Shown: positions 12,621 through 22,917, counted from the first letter of the stretch. The stretch is DNA of 64,000 nucleotides from Actinopolymorpha sp. NPDC004070 (GCF_040610475.1 NZ_JBEXMJ010000007.1:1-64000), one strand, 5' to 3'. Notes: generated by a model from the letters alone, not told the origin. Made by a program: numbers and translations.

Positions 12621-14120
12621 ATGACCGTCACCACCGACCTGATGTCCTACGACGAGGCGCTGGAGCTCTTCGACCCGGTGATGGGTCTGGAGGTGCACGT
12701 CGAGCTCAACACCGCCACCAAGATGTTCTGCGGGTGCCCGACGGAGTTCGGCGCGCCCCCCAACACCCAGGTGTGCCCGGTCTGCCTCGGCCTGCCGGGT
12801 GCACTGCCGGTGGTGAACGGCCGCGCGGTCGAGTCCGCGATACGGATCGGGCTGGCCCTCGGGTGCGACATCGCGCCGTGGGGCCGGTTCGCGCGGAAGA
12901 ACTACTTCTACCCGGACATGCCGAAGGACTTCCAGATCAGCCAGTACGACGAACCGATCGCGGTCAACGGTGCTGTCGACGTCGAGGTCGAGGGCCGGAC
13001 GTTCCGGGTGGAGATCGAGCGCGCCCACATGGAGGAGGACACCGGCAAGTCCTCCCACGTCGGGGTCAGCGGCCGCATCCACGGCGCCGACTACTCCATC
13101 GTCGACTACAACCGCGCCGGCATCCCGCTGATCGAGATCGTCACCAAGCCGATCGAGGGCGCGGGCCGGCTGGCGCCACAGGTGGCCCGGGCCTACGTCT
13201 CGCAGCTGCGCGACCTGCTCCGCGCGCTCGGCGTGTCCGACGTGCGGATGGAGCAGGGTTCGCTCCGCTGCGACGCGAACGTCTCCCTGCGCCGGCAGGG
13301 CGAGACGGCGTACGGCCTGCGGACCGAGACCAAGAACGTCAACTCGCTGCGGTCGGTCGAACGCGCCCTGACGTACGAGATCTGCCGGCAGGCCGCGGTT
13401 CTCGCCGGCGGTGGGAAGGTCACCCAGGAGACCCGGCACTGGCACGAGGACACCGGCGTCACCACGTCCGGCCGGTCGAAGGAGGAGGCGGAGGACTACC
13501 GCTACTTCCCCGAGCCGGACCTGGTGCCGATCGCCCCGTCGAAGGAGTGGGTCGAGGAGCTGCGCGGGTCACTGCCGGAGCCGCCGAGCCGGCACCGGCG
13601 CCGGCTGTTCGAGGCGTGGGGCTTCACCGAGATGGAGTTCCGCGACATCCTCGGCGCGGGTGCGCTGCACCTGGTCGAGGCGACGGTGGACGCCGGTACC
13701 ACTCCGGCGGCGGCCCGCAAGTGGTGGCTGGGCGAGCTGGCCCGCCGGGCGAGGGAGACCGAGGTCGAGCTGGAGGCGCTGCCGATCACGCCCGCGCAGG
13801 TCGCCGGAGTGCAGGCCCTGGTCGACGCCGGCACTGTCAACGACAAGTTGGCACGGGAGGTCATCGACGGCGTGCTCGCCGGTGAGGGCACCCCGGAGGA
13901 GGTCGTCGACAAGCGTGGGCTCGCGGTCGTCAGCGACGACTCCGCACTCGGGGCGGCGGTCGACCGGGCGATCGAGGCCAACCCCGGCGTCGCTGAGAAG
14001 ATCCGCGGCGGGAAGGTGGCCGCGGCCGGGGCGCTGATCGGCGCGGTGATGAAGGAGATGCGCGGTCAGGCCGACGCGGGCCGCGTCCGCGAACTGATCC
14101 TGCAGCGCCTGGGGCAGTGA
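12621..14120 (+). CDS. gatB: Aspartyl/glutamyl-tRNA amidotransferase subunit B
   Basis: Kinase/transamidase subunit of GatCAB, 499 residues. The N-terminal cradle has [18 protein letters not shown], given here by its parts [10 protein letters not shown] and KMFCGCP, plus CPVCLGLPG, which supplies paired cysteines of a zinc site. The C-terminal helical and YqeY-type tail domain (about 340-499) ends in [16 protein letters not shown], a tRNA-binding region. ATG 12621 was chosen because the family begins close to this point; an open stretch upstream overlaps gatA in another frame and is not conserved-looking. An 18-bp hairpin terminator follows. Confidence 0.97.
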   Translation: MTVTTDLMSYDEALELFDPVMGLEVHVELNTATKMFCGCPTEFGAPPNTQVCPVCLGLPGALPVVNGRAVESAIRIGLALGCDIAPWGRFARKNYFYPDMPKDFQISQYDEPIAVNGAVDVEVEGRTFRVEIERAHMEEDTGKSSHVGVSGRIHGADYSIVDYNRAGIPLIEIVTKPIEGAGRLAPQVARAYVSQLRDLLRALGVSDVRMEQGSLRCDANVSLRRQGETAYGLRTETKNVNSLRSVERALTYEICRQAAVLAGGGKVTQETRHWHEDTGVTTSGRSKEEAEDYRYFPEPDLVPIAPSKEWVEELRGSLPEPPSRHRRRLFEAWGFTEMEFRDILGAGALHLVEATVDAGTTPAAARKWWLGELARRARETEVELEALPITPAQVAGVQALVDAGTVNDKLAREVIDGVLAGEGTPEEVVDKRGLAVVSDDSALGAAVDRAIEANPGVAEKIRGGKVAAAGALIGAVMKEMRGQADAGRVRELILQRLGQ

Positions 14121-14127
14121 CCGAATC

Positions 14128-14166
14128 GACGCGGCGCCCTCGGTCGGTGACCGAGGGCGCCGCGTC
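14128..14166. terminator. Perfect 18-bp hairpin, bidirectional terminator
   Basis: The arms at 14128-14145 and 14149-14166 are exact reverse complements around a 3-base GGT loop. No T tract follows, as is common in high-GC actinobacteria. It lies between the convergent gatB and sugar-dehydrogenase genes and could stop transcription from both sides. Confidence 0.8.
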
Positions 14167-14211
14167 CCGGAAGGGTCACGTGTCCGCAGGCAAGATGCGG
14201 TTGACGCGGGG

Positions 14212-15507
14212 CTACCTCGTCAACGTCACCCGCAGGATCCGGTCGTCGCCGGGCCGTGGGGAGACCCGGCCGTCGGTGTTGTTCGTGAGCAGCCACAGCG
14301 ATCCGTCCGGTGCCCGGGCGACGTGCCGCAGCCGTCCGTACGTACCGACGAAGAACGCCTTCGACGCGCCCGTCACGCGACCGCCGGCGACCGGGACCCG
14401 CCACAGGCGTTCGCCGCGCAGCGAGGCCAGCCACATCGAGCCGTCGGCGTAGGCGAGCCCGGAGGGCGAGGCGTCGTCGGTGGGCCACTGCGCCAGCGGG
14501 TCGACGTACCCGCGCTTCGCGCCGCCGCGCCCTTCCAGCACGGGCCAGCCGTAGTTGCCGCCGGCCCGGATGCGGTTGAGCTCGTCGGCCGCCTTGTCAC
14601 CGAACTCGCTGGCCCACAACCGGCCCTGCGGATCGAAGACCAGACCCTCCACGTTGCGGTGGCCGTAGGTCCAGACCGCGGTGCCGAACGGGTTGCCCGG
14701 CGCGGGCTTCCCGCTCGCGGTGATCCGCAGGATCTTGCCGCCGAGCGAGGAGCGGTTCTGGGCCCGGGCACGCTGTTCGCCGTCGCCGGTGGGTACGTAG
14801 AGGTAGCCGTCGGGCCCGAACCGCAGCCGCCCGCCGTTGTGGTGCTGCGGCCCGCGCGGTATTCCGGTGAAGACCGCCTCCGGCGCACCGAGCCCGGAGC
14901 CGTCGTAGGTCATGCGGACGACCCGGTTGTCTGTACGGGTGGTGATGTACGCGTACAGCAGGTGGTCGCGGGAGAAGTGCGGTGACAGCGCCAGGCCGAG
15001 CAGCCCGCCCTCGCCCTCGTGCACCACGCCGGGCACCCGGCCGACGGAGCCGACCTTGCCGCCCGGCGTCACCCGGTCGACACGCGCGGTGTCGCGTTCG
15101 GACAGCAGTGCGGACCCGTCGGGCAGGAACGCGAGGTCCCACGGTGTGGTGAGCCCCTTCGCGATGGTGCCGGCGACGACCGGCCGGGCGGGACCGGCCG
15201 GCCGCCCGGGCGGCGCCTTCCGGGAGGCCTTCGGCCGCGGCGGGGCGGCTCGCCGGGCGGGGGACGCCGAGGTGGCCCGGGCGGACGGCTTCGGCGAGGC
15301 GGTGGTGGCCGACGGCGTGGGGGTGGCCGTACTCGGCGTCGGGGTCGGCCGGGCGCTCTTCGCCGGCGTGGCCCGCCGGTCCGGTCCGCCGGAGTCGTCG
15401 GCGCCGGATCCGCCTGAGCCGGTGAGCCCACAGGCGGTGGCCGTGCACAGCGCGACGATCAGCACAACGGCGCGAAGGGCCGGGCGGGGGATTCGGGATC
15501 TGGTCAT
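14212..15507 (-). CDS. PQQ-type glucose/sorbosone dehydrogenase lipoprotein (copy 2)
   Basis: Protein of 431 residues beginning with a lipoprotein signal: basic MTRSRIPRP, hydrophobic VVLIVALCTATAC, with the lipidated Cys in TATAC (about residue 26). A long Pro/Ala/Ser/Thr/Lys linker (about 27-105) precedes a six-bladed propeller of the soluble aldose-sugar dehydrogenase family (TPWDLAFLPDG, EGGLLGLALSP, HHNGGRLRFGPDG, YGHRNVEGL, ELNRIRAGGNYGWP). It would oxidise sugars at the outer membrane face with PQQ, though the cofactor and substrate are inferred. Its ATG overlaps the stop of the upstream paralogue (ATGA). Confidence 0.82.
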   Translation of the reverse strand: MTRSRIPRPALRAVVLIVALCTATACGLTGSGGSGADDSGGPDRRATPAKSARPTPTPSTATPTPSATTASPKPSARATSASPARRAAPPRPKASRKAPPGRPAGPARPVVAGTIAKGLTTPWDLAFLPDGSALLSERDTARVDRVTPGGKVGSVGRVPGVVHEGEGGLLGLALSPHFSRDHLLYAYITTRTDNRVVRMTYDGSGLGAPEAVFTGIPRGPQHHNGGRLRFGPDGYLYVPTGDGEQRARAQNRSSLGGKILRITASGKPAPGNPFGTAVWTYGHRNVEGLVFDPQGRLWASEFGDKAADELNRIRAGGNYGWPVLEGRGGAKRGYVDPLAQWPTDDASPSGLAYADGSMWLASLRGERLWRVPVAGGRVTGASKAFFVGTYGRLRHVARAPDGSLWLLTNNTDGRVSPRPGDDRILRVTLTR

Positions 15508-16673
15508 GGAAGCCTCAGTCGAAGGACCCGGTCGTCGCCGGGTTCGGGTGCTCCCCGTCCGTCGGTGTTGCTGGTGCTCAGCCACAGGCTGCCGTCCGGC
15601 GCGACCGCGATGGTACGCAGCCGGCCGTAGGTGCCGGTGAGGTACGCCTGCGGCTCGCCGGTCCGGTGGCCGTCCCGTACCGGGATGCGCCAGAGCCGGT
15701 GCCCGCGCAGCCCGGCCATCCACAGTGCGCCGTCGGCGTAGGCGAGCCCGGACGGCGAGGCCTCGCTGGTCGGCCACTGCGCCACCGGGTCCAGCGACCT
15801 GCGGTCCTGGGAGACCCCCTCCGCCTGCGGCCAGCCGTAGTTGCCGCCCCTGCGGATGAGGTTGAGCTCGTCCCAGGTGTCCTGGCCGAACTCGCTGGCC
15901 CACAGCCGGCCGCCGGGGTCGAACGCGAGCCCCTGGACGTTGCGGTGCCCGTAGCTCCACACCGGCGAGTCCCCGAACGGGTTGCCGGGCGCCGGCTTGC
16001 CGTCCGGGGTCAGCCGGAGGATCTTGCCGCCCAGGGAGCGGCGGTTCTGCGCGTTGTCGGTGTCGCTGGCGTCGCCGGTCCCGGCGTACAGCATGCCGTC
16101 CGGTCCGAACACCAGCCGCCCGCCGTTGTGCACGCCGGCCGACGGGATGCCGCTCACGAGCACCTCCGGGGTGCCGAGCCGTCTGCCGACGTAGCGCATC
16201 CGCACGATCCGGTTGTCCCTCGCGGTGGTGAGGTACGCATAGACGTACGGCTCCTTGTCGAACGTCGGGCCCACCGCGAGCCCGAGCAGGCCGCCCTCAC
16301 CGCCGGACTGCACCCCGGGCACCCGGCCGACCTCGCCGGGCCGCCCGCCCTGGTCCCTGCCGGCGGCGCCCGGGAGGATCCGGCGTACCCGGCCGGTGTC
16401 GCGTTCGGCGACCAGCGCGCTGCGGTCGGGCAGGAACGCGATCCCCCACGGCGCGGCCAGCCCGGTGGCGACGGTGCCCGCGACCCGTGGCCGGTGTGCA
16501 GCGTCGCCGGTCGAGCCCGTGCCGGTGGGCGACGGACGGGTGTCCTCCCCGCTCCGGGACGCGGGCGAACACCCGACCGCACCGGCGACCAGTGCGGCGG
16601 TGACGGACCCGATCGCCGCCCTGCGGACAGCGCTGGTGACCGGCCGGGCGAGCAGTAGCCTGACGCGACGCAT
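15504..16673 (-). CDS. PQQ-type glucose/sorbosone dehydrogenase lipoprotein (copy 1)
   Basis: Protein of 389 residues, a paralogue of the downstream gene with the same propeller landmarks (APWGIAFLPD, EGGLLGLAVGP, HNGGRLVFGPDG, YGHRNVQGL, ELNLIRRGGNYGWP). The start at ATG 16671-16673 gives a good lipoprotein signal, MRRVRLLLARP...AGAVGC, with Cys at about residue 35. An in-frame ATG 84 bases upstream would add a non-signal-like extension. The linker is shorter than in copy 2. The pair is coupled by an ATGA overlap and probably arose by tandem duplication. Confidence 0.82.
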   Translation of the reverse strand: MRRVRLLLARPVTSAVRRAAIGSVTAALVAGAVGCSPASRSGEDTRPSPTGTGSTGDAAHRPRVAGTVATGLAAPWGIAFLPDRSALVAERDTGRVRRILPGAAGRDQGGRPGEVGRVPGVQSGGEGGLLGLAVGPTFDKEPYVYAYLTTARDNRIVRMRYVGRRLGTPEVLVSGIPSAGVHNGGRLVFGPDGMLYAGTGDASDTDNAQNRRSLGGKILRLTPDGKPAPGNPFGDSPVWSYGHRNVQGLAFDPGGRLWASEFGQDTWDELNLIRRGGNYGWPQAEGVSQDRRSLDPVAQWPTSEASPSGLAYADGALWMAGLRGHRLWRIPVRDGHRTGEPQAYLTGTYGRLRTIAVAPDGSLWLSTSNTDGRGAPEPGDDRVLRLRLP

Positions 16674-16783
16674 GGGCCCAGTCTGCACGGCGACCGGCGA
16701 GGGTGGCCCACAGCGCCAATGGGCAGTGTCGCGCTCGGACACGAACCAGTCGCTCACCGTCGCGGATCGGACTATTTTCAGGT

Positions 16784-17965
16784 ATGAGCACCACGCGAGA
16801 GAGCCCGGGCGCGGAAGGTCGCGCCGGGCGGACGGAGAAGCGGGCGGCCAAGCGGCCCGAGAAGCGGCCCGGGCGGGCGGACAAGCGGACGGACGAGGCC
16901 GCCGGAACCCGTCCGGCGGACCTCGTTCTGGAAGGCGGCGGCGTCAAGGGGATCGGGCTGGTCGGCGCGGTCGGTACGTTCGCCAAGAGCGGGTACGGCT
17001 TCCGGCGGATCGCCGGAACGTCGGCCGGCGCCCTCGTCGGCGCGGTCGTCGCCGGTCTTCAGGTGGCCGGTGAGCCGCTGGACCGGCTGGAGGAGATCGC
17101 CCGCACCCTCGACTACCGCAGGTTCCGCGACCGCGGCCGCGTCGGCAACGTCGTCGGGGAAGTCGCCGACCGGGTGGGCCTCGGGCTCCTGGTCGACGGG
17201 ATGTCGCTGGCGGCGGAGTCCGGCATGTTCGAGGGGAAGTACCTCCACGACTGGATGGCCGGCGTCCTGAAGGACCTCGGCGTCACGAGGTTCGGTGACC
17301 TGCGGCTGCCGCCCGACCCCGGCAGCGACCTGCCGGACGGTCACCGCTACCGGCTGGTCGTGTTGGCCACGGACGTCTCCCGGCAGCGGACGGCCCGGCT
17401 GCCGTGGGACTACCCGGAGTACGGCCTGGACCCCGACGACCAGCCGGTCGCCGACGCCGTGCGGGCCTCGGCGTCCATTCCGTACTTCTTCGAGCCCTAC
17501 ACGCTGCGGGCCGGCCGGGCGCACGCTGCCAGGGCGGCCGTCGCGGGCAGAGGTGCCGGCGCGGGCGACGCCACGCTGGTCGACGGCGGCCTGCTGTGGA
17601 ACTTCCCGATCACCATCTTCGACCGCACCGACGGCACACCGCCCCGGTGGCCGACATTCGGCGTCCGTCTTTCCAGTCGACCCGGACCTGTGGCACGCTC
17701 CCACCCGGTACGCGGGCCGGTCGCGCTGACCGCCGCGCTGGTCGAGACGTTACTGCAGGCGCACAACCTCGAGCTCGCCCAGCAGCCGTGCAGCCTGGTC
17801 CGGACGACGTTCGTGGACTCCTCGGCGGTGTCCGCGATCGACTTCGACGTCACCTCCGAGCAGCAGGACGCGCTGCTGGCCGAGGGGGCGCAGTCGGCCC
17901 GGGAGTTCCTGCGCACGTGGGACTTCGACCAGTACGTCACGAAGTGCCGAGGAGGACCTCAGTAG
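16784..17965 (+). CDS. Patatin-like phospholipase / acyl hydrolase
   Basis: Cytoplasmic or peripheral lipid acyl hydrolase of 393 residues. A Lys/Arg-rich, probably disordered tail (1-44) precedes the patatin core: oxyanion GGGVKG (51-56), nucleophile elbow GTSAG with Ser80, and the catalytic Asp in VDGGLLWNFP (about 266-275). The Ser-Asp dyad is therefore complete. ATG 16784 places the core at the usual distance from the start. It is followed without a gap by a 2-hydroxyacid dehydrogenase gene. Substrate unknown. Confidence 0.88.
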   Translation: MSTTRESPGAEGRAGRTEKRAAKRPEKRPGRADKRTDEAAGTRPADLVLEGGGVKGIGLVGAVGTFAKSGYGFRRIAGTSAGALVGAVVAGLQVAGEPLDRLEEIARTLDYRRFRDRGRVGNVVGEVADRVGLGLLVDGMSLAAESGMFEGKYLHDWMAGVLKDLGVTRFGDLRLPPDPGSDLPDGHRYRLVVLATDVSRQRTARLPWDYPEYGLDPDDQPVADAVRASASIPYFFEPYTLRAGRAHAARAAVAGRGAGAGDATLVDGGLLWNFPITIFDRTDGTPPRWPTFGVRLSSRPGPVARSHPVRGPVALTAALVETLLQAHNLELAQQPCSLVRTTFVDSSAVSAIDFDVTSEQQDALLAEGAQSAREFLRTWDFDQYVTKCRGGPQ

Positions 17966-18930
17966 TGGGAGCAGCACAGAGCGAGACGGACGAGACGAGC
18001 GGCGCGGACGGGGCCCGCACCGGTCGGCGGGTGTGGCTGCCGGAGCCGCCGGAGGTGTACGACGACCTGCCCGCCGGCCTGGCGATCGACGTGTACGACG
18101 GGCTGGGGGAGCCGCCGGCCACGATCGGCGACGTGGCGTTCTACGTACCCCCGTACATGGGAGCGCAGCACACCGTCGAGGTCATTGCCGACATGCCCGG
18201 GCTGGAGGTCGTGCAGACCCTCACCGCCGGTGTGGAGAACGTCCGCCCGTTCGTCGGGCCCGGCGTCACGTTGTGCAACGCCCGCGGCGTGCACGACGCC
18301 AGCACCGCCGAACTGGGCGTCGGCCTGATCATCGCCTCGCTGCGTGGCTTCCCCGACTTCGTCCGCGCCCAGGACGAGCACCGCTGGGCTGCCGGCCGGC
18401 GGACGTCCCTGGCCGACCGGCGAGTGCTTCTCGTGGGGTACGGCGCGATCGGCCGGGCGCTCGAGCGCCGGCTGGAGCCGTTCGAGTGCGAGATCGTCAG
18501 GGTCAGCCGTACGCCGGCAGACGGCGTGGCCGGCATGGACCGGCTGCCCGAGCTCCTGCCCACCGCCGACGTGGTGGTGCTGCTGGTCCCGCTGACCGAA
18601 CAGACCCACGGCCTGGTGGACGCGAAGTTCCTGTCCCAGCTCGCCGACGGCGCCCTCGTGGTCAACCTCGCCCGCGGGCCGGTGGTCGACACCGACGCCC
18701 TGCTGGTCGAGCTGACCGCCCGGCGGCTGCGGGCGGCGCTGGACGTCACCGATCCCGAGCCGCTGCCGGCCGGCCATCCGCTGTGGGACGCGCCGGGGCT
18801 GCTGCTCAGTCCGCACGTGGGCGGCAACACCTCCGCGTTCGTCCCCCGCGGGCGGCGGCTGGTGAGCGCGCAGCTTCGCCGGTACGCGGCCGGGGAGCCG
18901 CTGGTCAACATCGTCGCCGGGGCGTACTGA
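17965..18930 (+). CDS. D-isomer-specific 2-hydroxyacid dehydrogenase
   Basis: NAD(P)-dependent reductase of 2-oxo acids, 321 residues. The nucleotide motif is LLVGYGAIGRALE (about 153-165). The catalytic set is visible as Arg in NLARGPVVD, Glu in DVTDPEPLP and His in LSPHVGG. GTG 17965 shares one base with the patatin stop and has GGAGG at 17950-17954, which decides the start. The coupling with a lipase suggests one transcript, but no shared pathway is evident. Glyoxylate/hydroxypyruvate or a branched 2-oxo acid are possible substrates. Confidence 0.85.
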   Translation: MGAAQSETDETSGADGARTGRRVWLPEPPEVYDDLPAGLAIDVYDGLGEPPATIGDVAFYVPPYMGAQHTVEVIADMPGLEVVQTLTAGVENVRPFVGPGVTLCNARGVHDASTAELGVGLIIASLRGFPDFVRAQDEHRWAAGRRTSLADRRVLLVGYGAIGRALERRLEPFECEIVRVSRTPADGVAGMDRLPELLPTADVVVLLVPLTEQTHGLVDAKFLSQLADGALVVNLARGPVVDTDALLVELTARRLRAALDVTDPEPLPAGHPLWDAPGLLLSPHVGGNTSAFVPRGRRLVSAQLRRYAAGEPLVNIVAGAY

Positions 18931-19015
18931 CGGAAAAGATCGGGACCGGCCCGGGATTCCGCCACCGAGCCGGACCGGGTATGAAGGTGCCCCGGAACCA
19001 GCGGACAGGAGCGAC

Positions 19016-20431
19016 GTGCCGACCAGCACGAACAGTACGGGCAGTAGCGGCGAGCCGACCGAGACGGACCGGCCCACCGAGACGGCCCGGCCCAGCGAGA
19101 CGGACCGGCCCAGCGAGACGGCCCGGCCCAGCGAGACGGCCCGGACGCCCAGGACGGCCCGGCCTGCCAGGGCGCCCCGGGTGAGCGGGACGTCCGTGGC
19201 CGGGGTGGCCGCACGCATCGCGCTGCCGATCGTCGCGCTGCTCGCGATCCTGCCGTTCGCCCAGTCCTACGGCGAGTTCTGGCCCTGGCAGCCCAACACC
19301 GTCGACCTGGACGTGTACGTCTACACCGGCCACGTCCTTCTCGGCGGCGGGGACATCCTCACCGCCCGGACGCCGGATACCGCGCTCGCGTTCATCTACC
19401 CGCCGGTGGCGGCGCTGCTCAGCGTCCCGCTGGTGTTCGTACCCCAGACTCTGTTGCAGGTGCTCTGGACGGTCCTGAACGGCCTCGCGCTGCTGTTCGT
19501 CCTGCACCGGGCGGGCCTGCGCGGCTGGCCGCTGTCGCTGCTGGCCACCGTCTGCGCGCTGGTGGTCGAGCCGGTGCGCGCCACGGTCAGCTTCGGCCAG
19601 ATCAACGTGTTCCTGATGGCGCTGGTGGTCGCCGACCTGGTGCCCGGGCGCCGATGGCTGCCACGGTTCGGCCGGCGTTCGCCCGTCGGTGACGACCCCG
19701 GCGGCCGGCTGCTGCCCACCGGCGTGCTCACCGGCATCTCGGCGGCGATCAAGGTGACGCCCGCGTTGTTCGTGGTGATGCTGCTGTTCGCCAGGCGGTG
19801 GCGGGAGGCTCGCACCGCCGTCCTCACCGCCGCCGCGATCACGGTCGCCACCGCCGTGGTGATGCCCCGGGAGACCATCGGCTTCGCGAAACTGCTGCTG
19901 TCCGGTGACACCCGCACCGGCCCCGCGCACTTCCTGATGAACCAGTCGATGCTGGCCGTGGTCGTCCGGCTGTTCGGCCTCGGCGGCTGGCAGCACTACG
20001 CCGGGCTCGCACTCGGCGCCGCGGCGGGCGTCGCCGGTGCGTACGTCGCGTCGGTGTGGTGGCGGCGCGGCGAGCCGATGCTGGCGGTCTCGCTGTGCGG
20101 CCTGGCGACGCTGCTCGCCTCCCCGCTGTCGTGGACGCACCACTTCGTCTGGGTGGTGCCGCTCGGCGCGACGGTGCTGGTCGGTTCGCACCTGCCGCGG
20201 TCGCTGCGCTGGACCGGTGCGGTGTTCGTGGTGTGGGTGGCGGCCGCGATCTTCAAGTACGTCCTGCCGTGGGGCAGCGACGTCGAACTCTCCTACGCGC
20301 CCTGGCAACAGGCGCTCAGCGTGGTCGGCCCGGTGCTCGGGCTGGCCCTGCTCGCGGTGGCGTACGCGACCGGCCGGCAGGTCACCCCCGAGCCCGACCG
20401 TCGGCCCCTCGCGGACGCCGCCGTAAAGTGA
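19016..20431 (+). CDS. GT87-family (DUF2029) polyprenol-phosphate-mannose-dependent glycosyltransferase
   Basis: Membrane protein of 471 residues with about 10 hydrophobic helices after a polar N-terminus (1-60) that contains imperfect repeats of ARPSET and DRPSET. The acidic site VDLDVYVYTGHVLLGG (cited by DLDVYVY) near residue 99 and the FIYPPVAALL segment at about 127 match the GT87 pattern of a polyprenol-mannose-using enzyme. These add mannose to lipid-linked glycans at the outer face of the membrane. AGGAG at 19007-19011 sets the GTG 19016 start. Acceptor unknown. Confidence 0.75.
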   Translation: MPTSTNSTGSSGEPTETDRPTETARPSETDRPSETARPSETARTPRTARPARAPRVSGTSVAGVAARIALPIVALLAILPFAQSYGEFWPWQPNTVDLDVYVYTGHVLLGGGDILTARTPDTALAFIYPPVAALLSVPLVFVPQTLLQVLWTVLNGLALLFVLHRAGLRGWPLSLLATVCALVVEPVRATVSFGQINVFLMALVVADLVPGRRWLPRFGRRSPVGDDPGGRLLPTGVLTGISAAIKVTPALFVVMLLFARRWREARTAVLTAAAITVATAVVMPRETIGFAKLLLSGDTRTGPAHFLMNQSMLAVVVRLFGLGGWQHYAGLALGAAAGVAGAYVASVWWRRGEPMLAVSLCGLATLLASPLSWTHHFVWVVPLGATVLVGSHLPRSLRWTGAVFVVWVAAAIFKYVLPWGSDVELSYAPWQQALSVVGPVLGLALLAVAYATGRQVTPEPDRRPLADAAVK

Positions 20432-20573
20432 GCGTGCGGTGACCCCGCCCGACACCTCGGCCCGGGTGCACGTTCCCGCGATTTGCTGCGCATCCGCAGC
20501 CGACCGCTCGGCGTACCGGCGCCACCCCCAGCAAGCATCACCACCGCCACGGTGAACGAGGAGCCCAACGCAC

Positions 20574-22250
20574 ATGAGTAGCGACATCAAGCCGCGCAGC
20601 CGGGAGGTCACCGACGGGCTGGAGCGCGCCGCGGCCCGCGGCATGCTCCGCGCGGTCGGGATGGGTGACGAGGACTGGGAGAAGCCCCAGATCGGCGTCG
20701 CCTCGTCGTGGAACGAGATCACCCCCTGCAACCTCTCCCTCGACCGGCTGGCCAAGGCCGCCAAGGACGGAGTGCACGCCGCCGGCGGCTACCCGCTGGA
20801 GTTCGGCACCATCTCGGTGTCCGACGGCATCTCGATGGGCCACGTCGGCATGCACTTCTCCCTGGTGTCCCGGGAGATCATCGCCGACTCGGTGGAGACG
20901 GTCATGGAGGCCGAACGCCTGGACGGCTCGGTGCTGCTGGCCGGCTGCGACAAGAGCCTGCCCGGCATGCTGATGGCCGCCGCCCGGCTCGACCTCGCCT
21001 CGGTGTTCGTCTACGCCGGCTCGATCCTGCCCGGCAAGGTCGACGGCCGCGACGTCACCATCATCGACGCGTTCGAGGCGGTCGGCGCCTGTGCCCGAGG
21101 GCTGATCACGCGCGAGGAGGTCGACCGGATCGAGAAGGCGATCTGCCCCGGCGAGGGCGCGTGCGGCGGCATGTACACCGCCAACACGATGGCCAGCGCG
21201 GCCGAGGCGCTCGGCATGGCGCTGCCCGGGTCGGCGGCCCCGCCGGCGGTCGACCGGCGCCGCGACGGTATCGCCCGGCGTTCCGGCGAGGCCGTGGTGG
21301 AGATGCTGCGCCAGGGCATCACCGCCCGGCAGATCCTCAGCAAGGAGGCGTTCGAGAACGCCATCGCCGTGGTGATGGCGCTCGGCGGTTCCACCAACGC
21401 CGTCCTGCACCTGCTCGCCATCGCCCGCGAGGCCGAGGTCGACCTCACCCTCGACGACTTCAACCGGATCGGCGACAAGGTGCCGCACCTCGGCGACCTC
21501 AAGCCGTTCGGCCGGTACGTCATGAGCGACGTCGACCGGGTGGGCGGCATCCCGGTGGTGATGCGGGCACTGCTCGACGCGGGCCTGCTGCACGGTGACC
21601 CGATGACGGTGACCGGGAAGACCGTGGCGGAGAACCTCGACGACATCGACCCGCCGGACCTGGACGGCACCATCATCCGGGCGATCAAGGACCCGATCCA
21701 CCGCACCGGCGGCCTGACGATCCTGCGCGGCTCGCTGGCCGAGGACGGTGCCGTGGTCAAGAGTGCGGGTCTGGAGGCGGCGGTGTTCGAGGGCCCCGCG
21801 CGGGTCTTCGAGCGCGAGCGCGGCGCGCTGGACGCGCTCGAGGACGGCACCATCCAGGGTGGCGACGTGGTGGTCATCCGGTACGAAGGACCCAAGGGCG
21901 GGCCGGGGATGCGGGAGATGCTGGCCATCACCGGCGCGATCAAGGGCGCGGGCCTGGGTAAGGACGTCCTGCTCCTCACCGACGGCCGGTTCTCCGGCGG
22001 GACGACCGGCCTGTGCGTCGGCCACGTCGCGCCCGAGGCGGTCGACGGCGGGCCGATCGCGCTGATCCGCGACGGCGACGTGGTCCGGCTGGACATGACC
22101 AACCGGACGCTCGACCTGCTGGTCGACGCCGACGAGCTCGAACGCCGCCGCGCCGACTGGACGCCGCTGCCGCCCACGTTCACCCGCGGTGTGCTCGGCA
22201 AGTACGCCCGGCTGGTCACCTCCGCGGCGCACGGCGCCGTGTGCGGCTGA
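20574..22250 (+). CDS. ilvD: Dihydroxyacid dehydratase
   Basis: Dehydrates 2,3-dihydroxy-isovalerate and -methylvalerate to the 2-oxo acids of valine and isoleucine synthesis. The protein has 558 residues. Three conserved cysteines for the iron-sulfur cluster are seen: Cys52 in TPCN, Cys125 in GCDKSLPG and Cys197 in [12 protein letters not shown], with the phosphate-loop-like GRFSGGTTG near 471. It lies upstream of ilvBNC but is separated from it by one gene and an attenuator, so it has its own control. A small GCTGCG/CGCAGC hairpin (20485-20500) lies in the 142-base upstream gap. Confidence 0.96.
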   Translation: MSSDIKPRSREVTDGLERAAARGMLRAVGMGDEDWEKPQIGVASSWNEITPCNLSLDRLAKAAKDGVHAAGGYPLEFGTISVSDGISMGHVGMHFSLVSREIIADSVETVMEAERLDGSVLLAGCDKSLPGMLMAAARLDLASVFVYAGSILPGKVDGRDVTIIDAFEAVGACARGLITREEVDRIEKAICPGEGACGGMYTANTMASAAEALGMALPGSAAPPAVDRRRDGIARRSGEAVVEMLRQGITARQILSKEAFENAIAVVMALGGSTNAVLHLLAIAREAEVDLTLDDFNRIGDKVPHLGDLKPFGRYVMSDVDRVGGIPVVMRALLDAGLLHGDPMTVTGKTVAENLDDIDPPDLDGTIIRAIKDPIHRTGGLTILRGSLAEDGAVVKSAGLEAAVFEGPARVFERERGALDALEDGTIQGGDVVVIRYEGPKGGPGMREMLAITGAIKGAGLGKDVLLLTDGRFSGGTTGLCVGHVAPEAVDGGPIALIRDGDVVRLDMTNRTLDLLVDADELERRRADWTPLPPTFTRGVLGKYARLVTSAAHGAVCG

Positions 22251-22285
22251 CCGCTCGATCTCGACCGAGCTCTCTGGGAGCGCTG

Positions 22286-22885
22286 ATGGGCAAGGTGCAC
22301 GAACGCATCGACGGGCGGCTGCGGCAGTTCGTCGAGGCGCAGCGGGTGTTCTTCGTCGCCACGGCACCGAGCGGCTCCGACGGGCACGTGAACGTCTCGC
22401 CGAAGGGCATCGGCGGGACGTTCGCGGTGCTCGACGACCACACCGTCGCCTACCTCGACATCACCGCGAGCGGGGCGGAGACCATCGCGCACCTGCGGCA
22501 GAACGGCCGCATCACGCTGATGTTCTGCGCCTTCGAGGGCCCGCCCAACGTCGTCCGGCTGCACGGGCGGGGCCGGGTGGTGTCGATGTACGACGAGGAG
22601 TTCGGTGAGCTGGCCGCGCTGTTCACCGAGCGGCGCGGCGCCCGGGCGGTGATCGTCGTCGACGTCACCCGGGTCTCCGACTCCTGCGGCTACGGCGTAC
22701 CCCTGATGGACCACGTGGGGGAGCGGGACCTGCTGCCCGCGCACATGGACCGCAAGGGCGAGGAGGGGCTGCGCGACTACCGCCGGAAGAAGAACCAGTG
22801 CAGCGTCGACGGCCTGCCCGCGTTCGCCGACGACGACATGTGGACGGATCGTCCGAATGGCGAGACGGTCAAGGGTTCGGCTTGA
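22286..22885 (+). CDS. Pyridoxamine 5'-phosphate oxidase-like flavin/F420-binding protein
   Basis: Protein of 199 residues with the split-barrel fold of the PNPOx-like family: VFFVATAPSGSDGHVNVSPKG near the N-terminus (cited by FFVATAP and VNVSPKG) and the LRQNGRITLMFCAFEGPP core. Members bind FMN or F420 and reduce varied substrates. The exact reaction is unknown. Its stop codon lies inside the TTGACG hexamer proposed as the ilvB leader promoter, so the attenuator starts right at its end. Confidence 0.75.
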   Translation: MGKVHERIDGRLRQFVEAQRVFFVATAPSGSDGHVNVSPKGIGGTFAVLDDHTVAYLDITASGAETIAHLRQNGRITLMFCAFEGPPNVVRLHGRGRVVSMYDEEFGELAALFTERRGARAVIVVDVTRVSDSCGYGVPLMDHVGERDLLPAHMDRKGEEGLRDYRRKKNQCSVDGLPAFADDDMWTDRPNGETVKGSA

Positions 22886-22909
22886 CGTGAAGGCGGCCGG
22901 TCGGAAACT
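22882..22909 (+). promoter_or_regulatory. Putative promoter of the ilvB leader
   Basis: TTGACG (22882-22887) and GAAACT (22904-22909), 16 bases apart, resemble -35 and -10 elements. The predicted start would lie at about 22916-22918, on the first base of the leader-peptide GTG. This is inference from spacing only. Confidence 0.4.
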
Positions 22910-22917
22910 CTGCATGG

